A stretch of 64,000 nucleotides of DNA from Scytonema millei VB511283 (GTDB lineage: Bacteria; Cyanobacteriota; Cyanobacteriia; Cyanobacteriales; Chroococcidiopsidaceae), in contig NZ_JTJC03000002.1 in the NCBI RefSeq assembly GCF_000817735.3, forward strand, positions 752,242 to 816,241, given 5' to 3'. The position numbers were made by a program, and so were the translations under genes. The notes under the pieces are model-generated. The model was not told the origin of the DNA. It ran no database searches and saw only the letters and a list, made by a program, of their open reading frames with translations. Below, piece by piece: positions 55,101-62,621 of the stretch (position 1 is the first letter of the stretch; every line of letters starts with the position of its first letter).

Positions 55101-55199
55101 TTCACCAAACCGTATATAGAACTTGAGTTTTTGCAAGCCCTCAAGAATATTTTCGAGCAGAACGTAGAAGAACAAACGACTTTGCAGCATATTGCCTAG
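52104..55199 (+). CDS. Hybrid CheA histidine kinase (PixL-like)
   Basis: A 1031-residue hybrid kinase. An Hpt domain has His50 in AAHSLKGGA. A dimerisation segment (VELSRLERMHKLLGELVVNRN) leads to the ATPase domain with LLHLLRNAFAHGIE, EVRDDGRGLNL and SGRGMGLDVV. A CheW domain follows, and a receiver near the C-terminus has its Asp in LVLCDIEMPN and Lys in YFTKPY. This is the PixL layout of phototaxis systems. A loop in the kinase region carries STRR DNA (52392-53473 region; see repeat), giving GAGSREQRSRGAGEN. It closes the pix-like cluster and shares the strand with all its partners. Confidence 0.94.
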   Translation: MLITPDIRDQAYRLFIEEVPELLQEIEAGLLSLKQERTNERIHDLMRAAHSLKGGAACLDLEPIKIIAHRLEDVFRALYNRSVAVDSELEGLLLQAYDCLRVPLLQQITIGSIDCVATLAVAEPIFNQIEERLGDALAQIDRYIPMSSELGVDLVASIFETDVVQGLERLAAVVANPQDFEVAGELRAQAEVFAGFAELLNLPGFGAIAQTALTALDTYPKRAREIIQVALADFHNSRTAVLAGDRTTGGNPSAALCALTEKSVDLAPSPEPQFSPLLDELLFGDETVPIEAVAIDPGIVFVTETENDSNDAIESEAHSLTISPAANLSPIQSLSHSTEISQSNIEGDRPKVGSINSYTEEPQIATAVSTRVELSRLERMHKLLGELVVNRNSIALQTEQTQNSAQELLRRFAYFQELIGQLERRTEADEGAGSREQRSRGAGENQLPTTNYQLPLTTDFDPLEMDRYGAVHPLLQRILEEIVQLEEAVEDIALFAEQSSQILERKQQVFSQLQDELMRARMLPLGEVLKRFSRMLRDMSHTYSKPVNLKLRGTEVQVEKAILEKLYDPLLHLLRNAFAHGIESPEIRRQQGKPENGEILICAYYKGNQTIIEVRDDGRGLNLGQIRSRIVELGWLSPIEAASASKEQLLEFIFEPGFSTTHHVSELSGRGMGLDVVRSQLRSLRGSVSVSSFPGEGTTFTLRLPLTLTIANLVVCSTGKTTVALPSDSIENIVTTPSDRINRTGTQQLLRWREHIIPIHRLADLLEYNRPMLEVAKLDVANSQSLITTTMEEKELPMLLLRWEGELLALEVDCLLAEQELAIKPFGSLVSPPNYTYGCTLLGNGSLVPVINGSSLLEYVIERQQSTVQATENQSKDKEQNINILWRDRTAIVHKTESHTILVVDDSTTMRQTLTLSLQKAGYRVLSARDGLEALEKLQQSPTVQLVLCDIEMPNMNGFEFLCQWRQEPQFAKIPVAMLTSRSNDKHRRLATQLGASAYFTKPYIELEFLQALKNIFEQNVEEQTTLQHIA
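53392..53473. repeat. STRR insert inside cheA
   Basis: GGGAGCA units followed by four CCAACTA units are read in frame (GAGSREQRSRGAGENQLP and TTNYQLPLTT) in a loop between the dimerisation helices and the ATPase domain of the kinase. Confidence 0.9.
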
Positions 55200-55393
55200 T
55201 CAGTGACCAGTGACCAGTTATCAGTTGTCAGTGAATAGGAGTCAGGAATAATTTTGACTTTTGACTTTTGACTTTTGACTTTTGATACCTGTACGGGCGG
55301 GTTTACCAATTGTCTTTGACTTTAACCAGTATTTCTGGTGAACCCGCCCCTACAATTTTTGACTTTTGACTTTTGACTTTTGACTTTTGACTT
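55200..55393. repeat. STRR block with GGGCGGGTTT inverted repeat
   Basis: TTTGACT units (two arrays, 55250-55283 and 55360-55391) flank a stem formed by TACGGGCGGGTTTACC and GGTGAACCCGCCCCTA (about 55290-55354). The gap holds no gene. Confidence 0.85.
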
Positions 55394-55430
55394 ATTCCCT
55401 GTATTTCATTTTTTTAGGTAGGTCTAATCT

Positions 55431-55655
55431 ATGCAGATCGCATATTTAATTTTTTGGACTATGAGCTTCGGTTTTACTTGGATTGGTTGCAAAACAACTG
55501 AGGAAATTCATCGACTTGCTATTTGCTTAGCTGGCTCAATTCTACTCATTTGGGGATTTGCGATCGCCCCTGAATCAATGCATTGGCTAGTTGAGATTCT
55601 TTCGATAAGTCTGTGCGGATTTTTATCGATAATGGAAAGACAAATTCCTAGTTAA
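55431..55655 (+). CDS. Small two-helix membrane protein
   Basis: A 74-residue protein with two or three hydrophobic helices (about 3-20, 29-46 and 50-68). I do not recognise a family. It lies 43 bases before clpX on the same strand, so it may be co-transcribed with it. Length and hydrophobicity make a real gene plausible; the ATG follows GGTAGGTC weakly. Confidence 0.5.
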   Translation: MQIAYLIFWTMSFGFTWIGCKTTEEIHRLAICLAGSILLIWGFAIAPESMHWLVEILSISLCGFLSIMERQIPS

Positions 55656-55698
55656 AACATTTCAGTTAATACATTTTAGCCCCAAGGAAAAAGTAAAT

Positions 55699-56961
55699 AT
55701 GCCTGACTACACTTCATTATTAAGATGTTCGTTTTGCGGCAAACCTCATACTCAAGTCGATAAGTTGATTTCTGGTGCGGGCGTTAACATTTGTAGTGAA
55801 TGCATCGAACAGTGTCAGGAAGTATTGGATACTTCTCCACCTCAACCTAGTACCCCAAAAACTACGACTAATTCTAACAACTACCACATCCCCAAACCAA
55901 GGGAAATAAAACAGTATTTGGACAACCATGTTATCGGTCAGGAACAGGCGAAGAAAGTTCTTTCAGTAGCAGTTTACAATCACTATAAGCGTTTGTCCAG
56001 CAATCGCAATGATGTGGCATTGCAAAAGTCAAATATTCTTTTGGTTGGACCAACGGGAAGCGGTAAAACACTCCTAGCTCAAACTCTAGCGCATGTTATA
56101 GACGTACCGTTTGCTGTCGTGGATGCAACAACTTTTACCGAGGCGGGTTACGTCGGAGATGATGTAGAAAATATCTTACTGCGATTGTTGCAAGCGGCAG
56201 AAATGGATGCAGAAACAGCACAACAAGGAATTATTTACATTGATGAAATTGATAAAATTGCCCGCAAAAGTGAAAACCCCTCTATTACTCGCGATGTATC
56301 GGGCGAAGGAGTGCAGCAAGCACTGTTAAAAATATTAGAAGGTACGATCGCTAACGTACCACCACAAGGAGGACGCAAACATCCTTATCAAGACAGCATC
56401 CAAATTGATACAAAAAATATTCTGTTTATCTGCGGTGGCGCTTTTGTTGGGGTGGAGAAACAAGTCGAGCAACGGATGGGAAAAAAATCTATGGGGTTCG
56501 GGCGATCGCAAGAAAGATCTACAACAAAGCAAACAGATTATTTATTAAACCATCTGGAGCCGGAAGATTTAGTAAAATTCGGTCTGATTCCAGAACTAAT
56601 CGGACGTTTACCAGTCATTACAGTGCTGGAACCTTTAGGTGAAGAAGGACTGATAGCGATTTTAACCGAGCCGCAAAACGCGCTTTTGAAACAGTACCAA
56701 CAGCTACTACAAATGGATAACGTTCAACTTGAGTTTGAATTAGATGCTGTCCGCGCGATCGCTCAAGAAGCATATCGGCGTAAAACTGGTGCAAGAGCCT
56801 TGAGAGGAATTGTAGAAGAGCTAATGTTAGATATTATGTACGAACTGCCCTCTCGCCCAGACTTAGATCGCTGCACGATCTGTAAAGCAATGGTAGAAAA
56901 ACACTCTACTGCCGATCTTCTCATTCATCCTACAGCCTTCTTTCAACCAGAAACAGCTTAA
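55699..56961 (+). CDS. clpX: ATP-dependent Clp protease ATP-binding subunit ClpX
   Basis: A 420-residue AAA+ unfoldase. The N-terminal zinc domain has [10 protein letters not shown] and the second Cys pair ICSEC. The AAA core has Walker A GPTGSGKT, the pore motif GYVGDDVEN, Walker [12 protein letters not shown] and the conserved [22 protein letters not shown]. The RKH loop and C-terminal sensor 2 ([13 protein letters not shown]) are present, so the enzyme looks complete. The usual neighbours tig and clpP are absent, and the spacing from the zinc domain to the AAA core is slightly short; it may be a second ClpX paralogue of the genome rather than the clpP-linked copy. Confidence 0.93.
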   Translation: MPDYTSLLRCSFCGKPHTQVDKLISGAGVNICSECIEQCQEVLDTSPPQPSTPKTTTNSNNYHIPKPREIKQYLDNHVIGQEQAKKVLSVAVYNHYKRLSSNRNDVALQKSNILLVGPTGSGKTLLAQTLAHVIDVPFAVVDATTFTEAGYVGDDVENILLRLLQAAEMDAETAQQGIIYIDEIDKIARKSENPSITRDVSGEGVQQALLKILEGTIANVPPQGGRKHPYQDSIQIDTKNILFICGGAFVGVEKQVEQRMGKKSMGFGRSQERSTTKQTDYLLNHLEPEDLVKFGLIPELIGRLPVITVLEPLGEEGLIAILTEPQNALLKQYQQLLQMDNVQLEFELDAVRAIAQEAYRRKTGARALRGIVEELMLDIMYELPSRPDLDRCTICKAMVEKHSTADLLIHPTAFFQPETA

Positions 56962-57045
56962 TTGGTCATTGGTTAGTGACTAGTGGCTAGTGGCTAGTAG
57001 CTAAACTCTTTTCTAGTCACCAGTCACTACTCACTAGTCACGGAT
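56960..57045. repeat. STRR of the GGCTAGT and CACTACT type
   Basis: GTGGCTA and TCACTAC heptamer units lie between clpX and the second sensor kinase. Confidence 0.8.
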
Positions 57046-57090
57046 AACTGCCGCATCCTTTCTTGAAGCCTATGGCTTCTATCTTTAGGT

Positions 57091-58383
57091 ATGGTTCCTC
57101 AAACAAAGTTCAAATATTCCTATAAACGTATATTATTTGCTTACCTAGCAGCAACGGCAGCTATCTTAGGAGGGTTTTCCCTGACGACGTACAACTCAAT
57201 TGGTAATTCTCTGAAAAAACAATCGGACGATCGCCTCTATACTTTGGCACAAGCTGCAATTCCGAGTTTTGAGATAGTGAAATCTCAAAATCGGCAAAAC
57301 CTACATGAGTTTCCTTGGCGCAAACTTTTTGCTGCTAAAACCCAAAATTGGGAATGGTTCGACGCTGATGGTAAATTACTTTTGAGTCAAGGAAATCGCT
57401 TTCCTTCTCTTCCACTCTCCCGAAATGTCTTCCATTCTCGCTGGCAACCCATCGCGCCTATTTTCCAACAGCAGGGAGAATTACGGATTGCCACCATTGC
57501 TGTCTATGTCAGCGATCCGAAGCTAAAAACGCTACATCTAGAAGGATATATTCGGGTAAGCGAATCTACGCAGCCATTAGAATTGATTTTGACTCGGCTG
57601 CGACTATGGCTTGGCTGTCAGGGAATCGCTATTTTATTTATCTTTAGTATCAGTGGCATCCACCTCAGTCAATGGAACTCCCAGCCGCTACAACAAAGCT
57701 TTCGACAGCTCAAACAGACTGTTACAAATATCTCTCACCATCTCCGCCACCCGTTGACGCGAATTACCCTCGCGATCGCACTGCTAGCAGGAGAAGCAGA
57801 ATCAGCCATACCACTCGATCGGCAAAAACTAACTATCGTTGCTAGCGCTACTGACGAACTAGAGCATTTAGTGGAAGATTTACTGATTTTGACTCGGAGC
57901 GAGGTAGCAGTTTTACCAACTGAGTTAGAGACAGTAAATATTCGCTTAGAAGAACTGCTTTTACCTCTATTAGAACAGTTCGATGCCCGTGCTACGTCCC
58001 AAGGTATTGCTTTTCAAGCTCAATTGCTCCCTGGTTTATCTGTACGCGGAGATCCAATTCATTTGAGTCGTTTATTTTCAAATTTACTGGAGAACGCGAT
58101 CGCTTATACGGAAAAAGGAGGTAGTATTTCTCTCGCAGTACGCAAGTCTAAACGCAAAGCGATCGTTTCAGTGGAAGATACAGGCATTGGTATTCCACCA
58201 GAGCATCATGCTTCAATATTTCAGTGGTTTTGGCGCTCCGAACAAGCGCAACAACAGCAAAAGGGTTTGGGATTAGGTTTGGCAATTGCTCAAGCAATTG
58301 TGAAGCAGCACGGCGGGGAAATAGCCGTTAAAAGCCAGGTGAACGTTGGTAGTTGTTTTCAGGTGATTCTACCCTTATTTTAG
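57091..58383 (+). CDS. Sensor histidine kinase, paralogue of the RppB-like kinase, atypical H box
   Basis: A 430-residue membrane kinase, similar in order and sensor sequence to the one at 39337 (shared LAQAAIPSFEIVKS-like segment, EWFDADGKLL, and the EGYIRVSESTQ segment before the second helix). Helices lie at about 12-33 and 172-192. The phospho-acceptor is His216 in SHHLRHPLTRI. The two flanking residues are altered: Glu to His (217) and Asn to His (220), relative to HELRNPLT in the paralogue. The ATPase domain is intact (LFSNLLENAIAYT, VEDTGIGIPP, GLGLGLAIAQAI). It may have reduced or altered phosphatase or kinase activity. No response regulator is adjacent. Confidence 0.88.
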   Translation: MVPQTKFKYSYKRILFAYLAATAAILGGFSLTTYNSIGNSLKKQSDDRLYTLAQAAIPSFEIVKSQNRQNLHEFPWRKLFAAKTQNWEWFDADGKLLLSQGNRFPSLPLSRNVFHSRWQPIAPIFQQQGELRIATIAVYVSDPKLKTLHLEGYIRVSESTQPLELILTRLRLWLGCQGIAILFIFSISGIHLSQWNSQPLQQSFRQLKQTVTNISHHLRHPLTRITLAIALLAGEAESAIPLDRQKLTIVASATDELEHLVEDLLILTRSEVAVLPTELETVNIRLEELLLPLLEQFDARATSQGIAFQAQLLPGLSVRGDPIHLSRLFSNLLENAIAYTEKGGSISLAVRKSKRKAIVSVEDTGIGIPPEHHASIFQWFWRSEQAQQQQKGLGLGLAIAQAIVKQHGGEIAVKSQVNVGSCFQVILPLF

Positions 58384-58431
58384 TAATTAGTAAAAGGAAA
58401 CACAACATAAAATCTATTTACTAAAAACTTA

Positions 58432-59061
58432 TTAACAACTTCTCAAAGCATCGAGATCGGCAGCTACAATTTTCTCAAGATTGCGCGAGATTTTCTCAAT
58501 ATCCCAGTTCCACCAAGAAATTTCTAGTAATGCGTCTACAATGTCACTAGGGAAACGCTGCTTGATAATTTTGGCTGGATTACCTCCTACAATGGTGTAA
58601 GGCTTTACGTCACTAACAACTACAGATTTCGCAGCAATAATTGCTCCATCACCAATTTTAATCCCTGGCATAATGACGGATTCGTAACCAATCCAAACAT
58701 CATTACCAATTACAGTATCGCCTTTGTAGGGGAATTCATGTATTTGTGGCATTACCTTTTCCCATCCATTATTAAAAATTTGAAATGGATAAGTTGAAAA
58801 CCCAGACATTTTGTGATTGGCGCTATTCATAATAAATTTTATACCTTTAGCTAAGGCACAAAACTTGCCAATAATTAGTTTGTCAGTGCTAAAAGGATAG
58901 TGATACAGAACGTTGCGATCGAAGTTTTCTGAGTCTTCAGGATCGTCGTAATAAGTATAGTCACCAATAATAATATTGGGGTTAGAAACAGTATTTTTTA
59001 TAAAACAAATCTGTGGAAACCCTTCCATCGGATGCTTATTTTTTGGATCTGGTCCTAGCAA
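58432..59061 (-). CDS. Vat-type xenobiotic (streptogramin) acetyltransferase
   Basis: A 209-residue left-handed beta-helix acyltransferase. It has the XAT/Vat pattern: GFPQICFIKNTVSNPN, YTYYDDPEDSENF, NVLYHYPF, FIMNSANHKM and NDVWIGYESVIMPG. The catalytic His is in NHKMSG. Vat enzymes acetylate virginiamycin A-type antibiotics, but environmental homologues have unknown acceptors. The start is TTG at 59061, supported by GGAGG six bases upstream and by the family N-terminus LGPDPKNKHP. It faces away from the preceding kinase and shows normal codon use. Confidence 0.9.
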   Translation of the reverse strand: MLGPDPKNKHPMEGFPQICFIKNTVSNPNIIIGDYTYYDDPEDSENFDRNVLYHYPFSTDKLIIGKFCALAKGIKFIMNSANHKMSGFSTYPFQIFNNGWEKVMPQIHEFPYKGDTVIGNDVWIGYESVIMPGIKIGDGAIIAAKSVVVSDVKPYTIVGGNPAKIIKQRFPSDIVDALLEISWWNWDIEKISRNLEKIVAADLDALRSC

Positions 59062-59190
59062 AATAGCCTCCCAAATTAATTAAGAGTAGAAAACTTTCAT
59101 TTCCTACTCTCTTTTAACACAGTAATGGAAGCTACTCTAGCAATCCTATTTGAGTTGTAAAATTATCGTTATGGTGGTTGACAGTTGACA

Positions 59191-59233
59191 GTTAACCGTC
59201 TTCACGGAGTGTAGCGCAGCGTTTACCGTTAAC
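59191..59233. repeat. GTTAAC-bounded dispersed repeat
   Basis: A 43-base element with GTTAAC at both ends and the core CTTCACGGAGTGTAGCGCAG lies in the gap downstream of the metallothionein. It is an inverted copy of the elements at about 45967-46066. Confidence 0.7.
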
Positions 59234-59327
59234 AAGCAATATCCCAGATTTACAAATTATTTAGGATTGCTACAGATATGGAAAGCTGATAAAGTTCAAC
59301 ATCCAATTTTCAAAATCTCAAATCAGA

Positions 59328-59495
59328 TCAGCCGCAACCGCAACCAGTGTGACCGCAGCCACTGCTACCATCGGGATGACCGCTAGCACAGGCTTCACTA
59401 CAGTAAGCCTTGCCATCTTTTTGAATCGCGTCCTCTAGGGAAACAACGCACAAGCAATTGTCACAAGCACATTTCATTGAAGTTACTGTCGTCAT
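59328..59495 (-). CDS. smtA: Zinc-binding metallothionein (SmtA/BmtA type)
   Basis: A 55-residue protein with nine Cys and two His, the ligand set of bacterial Zn4Cys9His2 metallothioneins: CACDNCLC, YCSEAC, CGHTGCGCG. It binds and stores zinc and protects against zinc or cadmium excess. ATG 59495 follows AGGA by eight bases and yields the family start MTTVTSMKCAC; the frame continues ten codons further upstream but without support. An SmtB-type site lies 40 bases upstream. No smtB gene is adjacent in the window. Confidence 0.93.
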   Translation of the reverse strand: MTTVTSMKCACDNCLCVVSLEDAIQKDGKAYCSEACASGHPDGSSGCGHTGCGCG

Positions 59496-59534
59496 AGTCT
59501 TAATCCTATTCACCTCTCTCATCAAGATAACATA

Positions 59535-59548
59535 TGAACATACATTCA
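59535..59548. promoter_or_regulatory. Candidate SmtB/BmtR operator
   Basis: TGAA-N6-TTCA in ATATGAACATACATTCAGG matches the inverted-repeat core of ArsR/SmtB operators. It lies 40 bases upstream of the metallothionein start, where the promoter should be, so zinc-dependent derepression is expected. Confidence 0.65.
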
Positions 59549-59664
59549 GGCATTTTTTAAAAAAAGTTCACCTTGATTGTCGCCGAGAGAAGAACTGATT
59601 CCTTAAAATCGCACCGACGCAAACCAAGTTTAACTTTTGACTTTTGACTTTTGACTTTTGACTT

Positions 59665-60156
59665 TTATCGATAATTGGTAAACTGTAAAGCCACGGGATA
59701 ATCTTCTTGCTTCAAGCGTCCCATTACAGCTTGCAAGTCATCTTTAGATTTCGCCGATACCCTTACAGCATCACCTTGAATTGAAGCTTGCACTTTTTTA
59801 AACTCGTCACGGATCAATTTAGAAATTTGTTTGCTAATTTCTTGACTGATGCCCTTCTTGAGCTTAATTTCTTGCCGAACGCGATTCCCGCTAGCAGATT
59901 CCACTTTGCCGAAATCGAAAATTTTCTGCGATAATTGGCGCTTTGCGGCTTTTTCGCGCAGTATAGTATGAACGGATTCGAGTGTAAATTCGCTATCGGT
60001 GTTGACAGTAATCGTATCTTCACCTAACTCTATTGTCGTTTGAGTATCTTTAAGATCGTAACGGCTTTTGATGTCGCGGCTAGTCTGATCGACAGCATTA
60101 ACTAGTTCTTGGCGATCGAAGTCGCTGACAATATCGAAGGAAAAAGTAGAAGCCAT
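59665..60156 (-). CDS. YajQ-family nucleotide-binding protein
   Basis: A 163-residue protein of the YajQ family (UPF0234), with two tandem RRM-like domains. It has the start [24 protein letters not shown] and the core [17 protein letters not shown]. The second half has [24 protein letters not shown] and [13 protein letters not shown]. Family members bind cyclic di-GMP in some bacteria or act as RNA or protein chaperones. ATG 60156 gives the family N-terminus; the TTG two codons upstream is not used. Confidence 0.92.
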   Translation of the reverse strand: MASTFSFDIVSDFDRQELVNAVDQTSRDIKSRYDLKDTQTTIELGEDTITVNTDSEFTLESVHTILREKAAKRQLSQKIFDFGKVESASGNRVRQEIKLKKGISQEISKQISKLIRDEFKKVQASIQGDAVRVSAKSKDDLQAVMGRLKQEDYPVALQFTNYR

Positions 60157-60177
60157 AAGCAATGAGGGGCTAGAGTA

Positions 60178-60238
60178 AGAAGTCGTAAGTCGTAAGTCGT
60201 AAGTCGTAAGTTACTACTCACTACTCACTACGTACTAT
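60178..60238. repeat. CGTAAGT and CACTACT arrays
   Basis: Four GTCGTAA units and CTCACTA units fill the gap between yajQ and the MAPEG gene; the MAPEG stop lies at its edge. Confidence 0.85.
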
Positions 60239-60654
60239 TCACCGATAACTTGTAAAATGCTGGTAATAAACAAGATACCAGAGCAAAGACTGCCGATCGC
60301 AAACATCAGCGATCGCGCTAAGGGGATATTCGCTATGTAGAATATCGAGTAAAACAATCGCACTACTACAAAAGCGATCGCCGCTCCCACAGCCAAGGTA
60401 GAATTAACTCCCGTAACATATGCCATCAATGCACCTGGCGCAAAAATGGTGAAATTCTCAAATGAATTTTGGTGCGCCCATGCTGCTCGTTGTGCGTAGG
60501 GTGGTAGCTTGTCAAACATAGCGCGAGGAGCTGCCATATCGTAGCCAGCTTGCACCCGCCCGTAACCGACAAGTAGAAACGGTAAATAAACCAGTACTGC
60601 TGCTATTGCAATACAGACGAGAAAAATTGCTGAAGTAGGGAGTTGTGAGTTCAT
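60235..60654 (-). CDS. MAPEG-family membrane protein
   Basis: A 139-residue membrane protein with four transmembrane helices. It has the MAPEG pattern RAAWAHQNSFENFTIFAPGALMAYVTG, plus ARSLMFAIGSLCSGILF. MAPEG proteins include glutathione transferases and leukotriene synthases; the bacterial branch is often annotated only by the fold. A role in glutathione-linked detoxification is plausible. It starts five bases after the stop of the SLOG-type gene upstream, so the two are co-transcribed. Confidence 0.88.
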   Translation of the reverse strand: MNSQLPTSAIFLVCIAIAAVLVYLPFLLVGYGRVQAGYDMAAPRAMFDKLPPYAQRAAWAHQNSFENFTIFAPGALMAYVTGVNSTLAVGAAIAFVVVRLFYSIFYIANIPLARSLMFAIGSLCSGILFITSILQVIGE

Positions 60655-60659
60655 CTCGA

Positions 60660-61172
60660 TCAGTCAAGGTAGAACAGCGTCACGATCTTCCTTTGATCTT
60701 CTGCCTCTTGGCAAGTTTGCAAAAGCGTGCGGCTATCGTGGAAGGCAAAGCAGATTAACTGTTGGCAACGAGAAACGATCTCTTGGTTGCATACAGCACT
60801 CGCTTCTGCCAAAGACATTTGGTCGTTTTTGGCGTTTTCTACTAAATGCATCACCTTTTCTAATTGCTGGCGCGATTCCAGGGGTTGACGGTCTAAACTT
60901 TGTGGCAGAATTACCGTCAACATATTCGCATCGGCACGCATCGCACCGCGAATAGCAGCTGAGTTCGTCCCCGTCGCACCGGAAGTTATAATCCGATTGC
61001 CCGACAGAACCAGAGCGTAGCTCATCATTTCGATCAAGTGCTGATGAGTCAGGGGGACGTGACGCGACCCCAGTAAAGCAATTCGTTTTGCGCCCGTTTG
61101 CTGAATCGTTGCCAACTCTTGGGCAAGGGTATCGACATCGGATACATTAATGGACTGGCTCTGCTCGATCAA
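60660..61172 (-). CDS. SLOG/DprA-like nucleotide-binding protein
   Basis: A 170-residue Rossmann-like protein related to the DprA/Smf (SLOG) domain: KRIALLGSRHVPLTHQHLI, then RIITSGATGTNSAAIRGAM, the SLOG nucleotide-binding loop. Many cyanobacteria carry this short form, which lacks the DNA-binding extension of full DprA; binding of a nucleotide or modified base is expected, with the task unknown. The only possible start in frame is TTG 61172; the upstream frame is closed by a stop and has no ATG or GTG. It is tightly coupled to the MAPEG gene downstream. Confidence 0.85.
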   Translation of the reverse strand: MIEQSQSINVSDVDTLAQELATIQQTGAKRIALLGSRHVPLTHQHLIEMMSYALVLSGNRIITSGATGTNSAAIRGAMRADANMLTVILPQSLDRQPLESRQQLEKVMHLVENAKNDQMSLAEASAVCNQEIVSRCQQLICFAFHDSRTLLQTCQEAEDQRKIVTLFYLD

Positions 61173-61208
61173 GGACGTAGGTTCGGATACACAACCTAGT
61201 TATTCTAG

Positions 61209-61375
61209 CAGAGAACAGTTATCAGTTATCAGTTATCAGTTATCAGTTATCAGTTATCAGTTATCAGTTATCAGTTGTCGTAGGGGCGGGTTTAGCAAGC
61301 AGCTTCACGGGCTTTAGCCATAATCTTCGTTCCAAACCCGCCCTTACAGTTGTCAGTTATCAGTTATCAGGGAAG
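61209..61375. repeat. Long TCAGTTA array with GGGCGGGTTT inverted repeat
   Basis: Nine TCAGTTA units (61209-61275) are followed by TGTAGGGGCGGGTTT and AAACCCGCCCTTACA bracketing about 45 bases (61277-61349), and then more TCAGTTA units. The 363-bp gap 61173-61535 also carries a dispersed GTAGGGGAAACGCC-type element near 61440-61510 and no gene. Confidence 0.9.
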
Positions 61376-61535
61376 AATAGTAGTTGGTAGTTGACAGTTA
61401 TCAGTGGTGAGTAGCAGGAGGTTTGTAAATTGCAAATTGCGTTCGTGTAGCTTGCTTTCCTGTAGGGGAAACGCCTTGGCGAAGACTAGGGGTAGTGTAG
61501 TAGGCGTAAGAGTGCGAATTGCGAATTGTCCCCTG

Positions 61536-62063
61536 CTATTTAAGTAATTGCATTGCTGTGTCAATCCAAGACAGCCAGTGAGTTTCGTAACTAATCCCAT
61601 TCAAGAGGGTGAGGTATTGAAACTTTTCGGCTTCGGATAGTGTTTGCGGATTGGTAAAGTACTTTTGCTCTATAGCTTTGTAGACTGCTAGCTTTTCCTG
61701 ATGCGCTTTTTGATGACGCTTCAACTCGATCGCGATCGCTTGGGGAGCGAGATCGCCTGCAAAAATTTTGACTAATAAATCGTCCTTAATCGGTGAAGGA
61801 TCGGCAGGTTCGGTCATCCAAGCCTTCAAATGTTGCTTGCCTAGTTCTGTGATCCGATAGAGCTTCTTGTCTGGTTTTCCTGTCTGAAGTACGGTTTCGG
61901 ATGCAATCCAGCCTTGTTGTTCTAATTTGGATAATTCTCGATAAATCTGCTGGTGGCTGGCTGCCCAGAAATATCCAACCGAGCCATCAAATTGTTGCGC
62001 TAGATCGTATCCGCTGAGAGAACGATCGAGCAGACATGCCAGGATCGCGTGTGCTAAAGCCAT
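61536..62063 (-). CDS. PadR-family transcriptional regulator
   Basis: A 175-residue winged-helix protein. The N-terminal DNA-binding part (about 1-85) has the PadR pattern LSGYDLAQQFDGSVGYFWAASHQQIYRELSKLEQQGWI with YRITELGKQHLKAWM. A C-terminal helical domain (about 90-175) would mediate dimerisation and ligand sensing. PadR regulators repress stress or phenolic-acid genes. It is divergent from the small gene at 62225 and a TATGCA-N6-TGCATA site lies just upstream of its own start, a probable shared operator. Confidence 0.93.
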   Translation of the reverse strand: MALAHAILACLLDRSLSGYDLAQQFDGSVGYFWAASHQQIYRELSKLEQQGWIASETVLQTGKPDKKLYRITELGKQHLKAWMTEPADPSPIKDDLLVKIFAGDLAPQAIAIELKRHQKAHQEKLAVYKAIEQKYFTNPQTLSEAEKFQYLTLLNGISYETHWLSWIDTAMQLLK

Positions 62064-62082
62064 AATATTTCTTTACTTGACT

Positions 62083-62100
62083 TATGCAAAAAAGTGCATA
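62083..62100. promoter_or_regulatory. Candidate PadR operator
   Basis: TATGCA and TGCATA separated by six A/G bases form a symmetric site 20 bases upstream of padR. A further TTGCATATT half-site lies at about 62122-62131. The site sits in the divergent gap with the small gene at 62225. Confidence 0.6.
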
Positions 62101-62153
62101 TCATATTAACATATTCAATTAATTGCATATTAAACGATCTGCAATGGCTGTAA

Positions 62154-62177
62154 AGACATTACACGTAACGTCTCTAC
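62154..62177. repeat. Diverged GTAGAGACGTTACA palindrome
   Basis: TAAAGACATTACACGTAACG and TCTCTA form a degenerate copy of the palindrome family found at the three convergent junctions, here in a divergent gap. Confidence 0.6.
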
Positions 62178-62224
62178 TGGTCAAAATGACTCGCTCGACC
62201 ACTAATCAATGAGGTGATTCTCGT

Positions 62225-62605
62225 ATGAGTTATTCAATCTATCAAGTTGAGTTACCAGAAAACCCGGAAGCGATCGCTTTTGTGAACGGTTTCTTGGCAC
62301 GCGATCGCGCAGGCTTGATTTGGATGTGGAAAAATCTCTTGTGGATTAAGAACGCGACGGCAGTAGCTGAAGGCTGCGTGCAAGTTAAAGCAGGGATTTG
62401 CGCTGCTAATGAAATCGTCATGGTAAGTTACTGGCGATCGCCGCAAAGCTTGCAAGCATTTTTTAGGGGGGAAATTCATCGCCAGATGATGCAATTTGTT
62501 GCCAAACATCCTGAGAGTTTATGTTTATATAACGAGACATATAAACCTACAGCAAGTGGTAAATACTCGCACGAACCGCAGGGAATGGCAACTATTTATA
62601 GCTAA
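62225..62605 (+). CDS. Small monooxygenase-like protein, divergent from padR
   Basis: A 126-residue soluble protein. The compact alpha-beta layout with several aromatic positions (FLARDRAGLIWMWKNLLWI, SYWRSPQSLQAFFRGEIHRQMM) resembles the DUF4188/ABM-type dimeric barrels. I am not certain of the family. GAGG lies ten bases before the ATG. Its divergent padR neighbour and the shared operator suggest it is induced by whatever PadR senses. No other gene follows on this strand; the next is convergent. Confidence 0.65.
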   Translation: MSYSIYQVELPENPEAIAFVNGFLARDRAGLIWMWKNLLWIKNATAVAEGCVQVKAGICAANEIVMVSYWRSPQSLQAFFRGEIHRQMMQFVAKHPESLCLYNETYKPTASGKYSHEPQGMATIYS

Positions 62606-62621
62606 TTTAGATCTAATAGAT

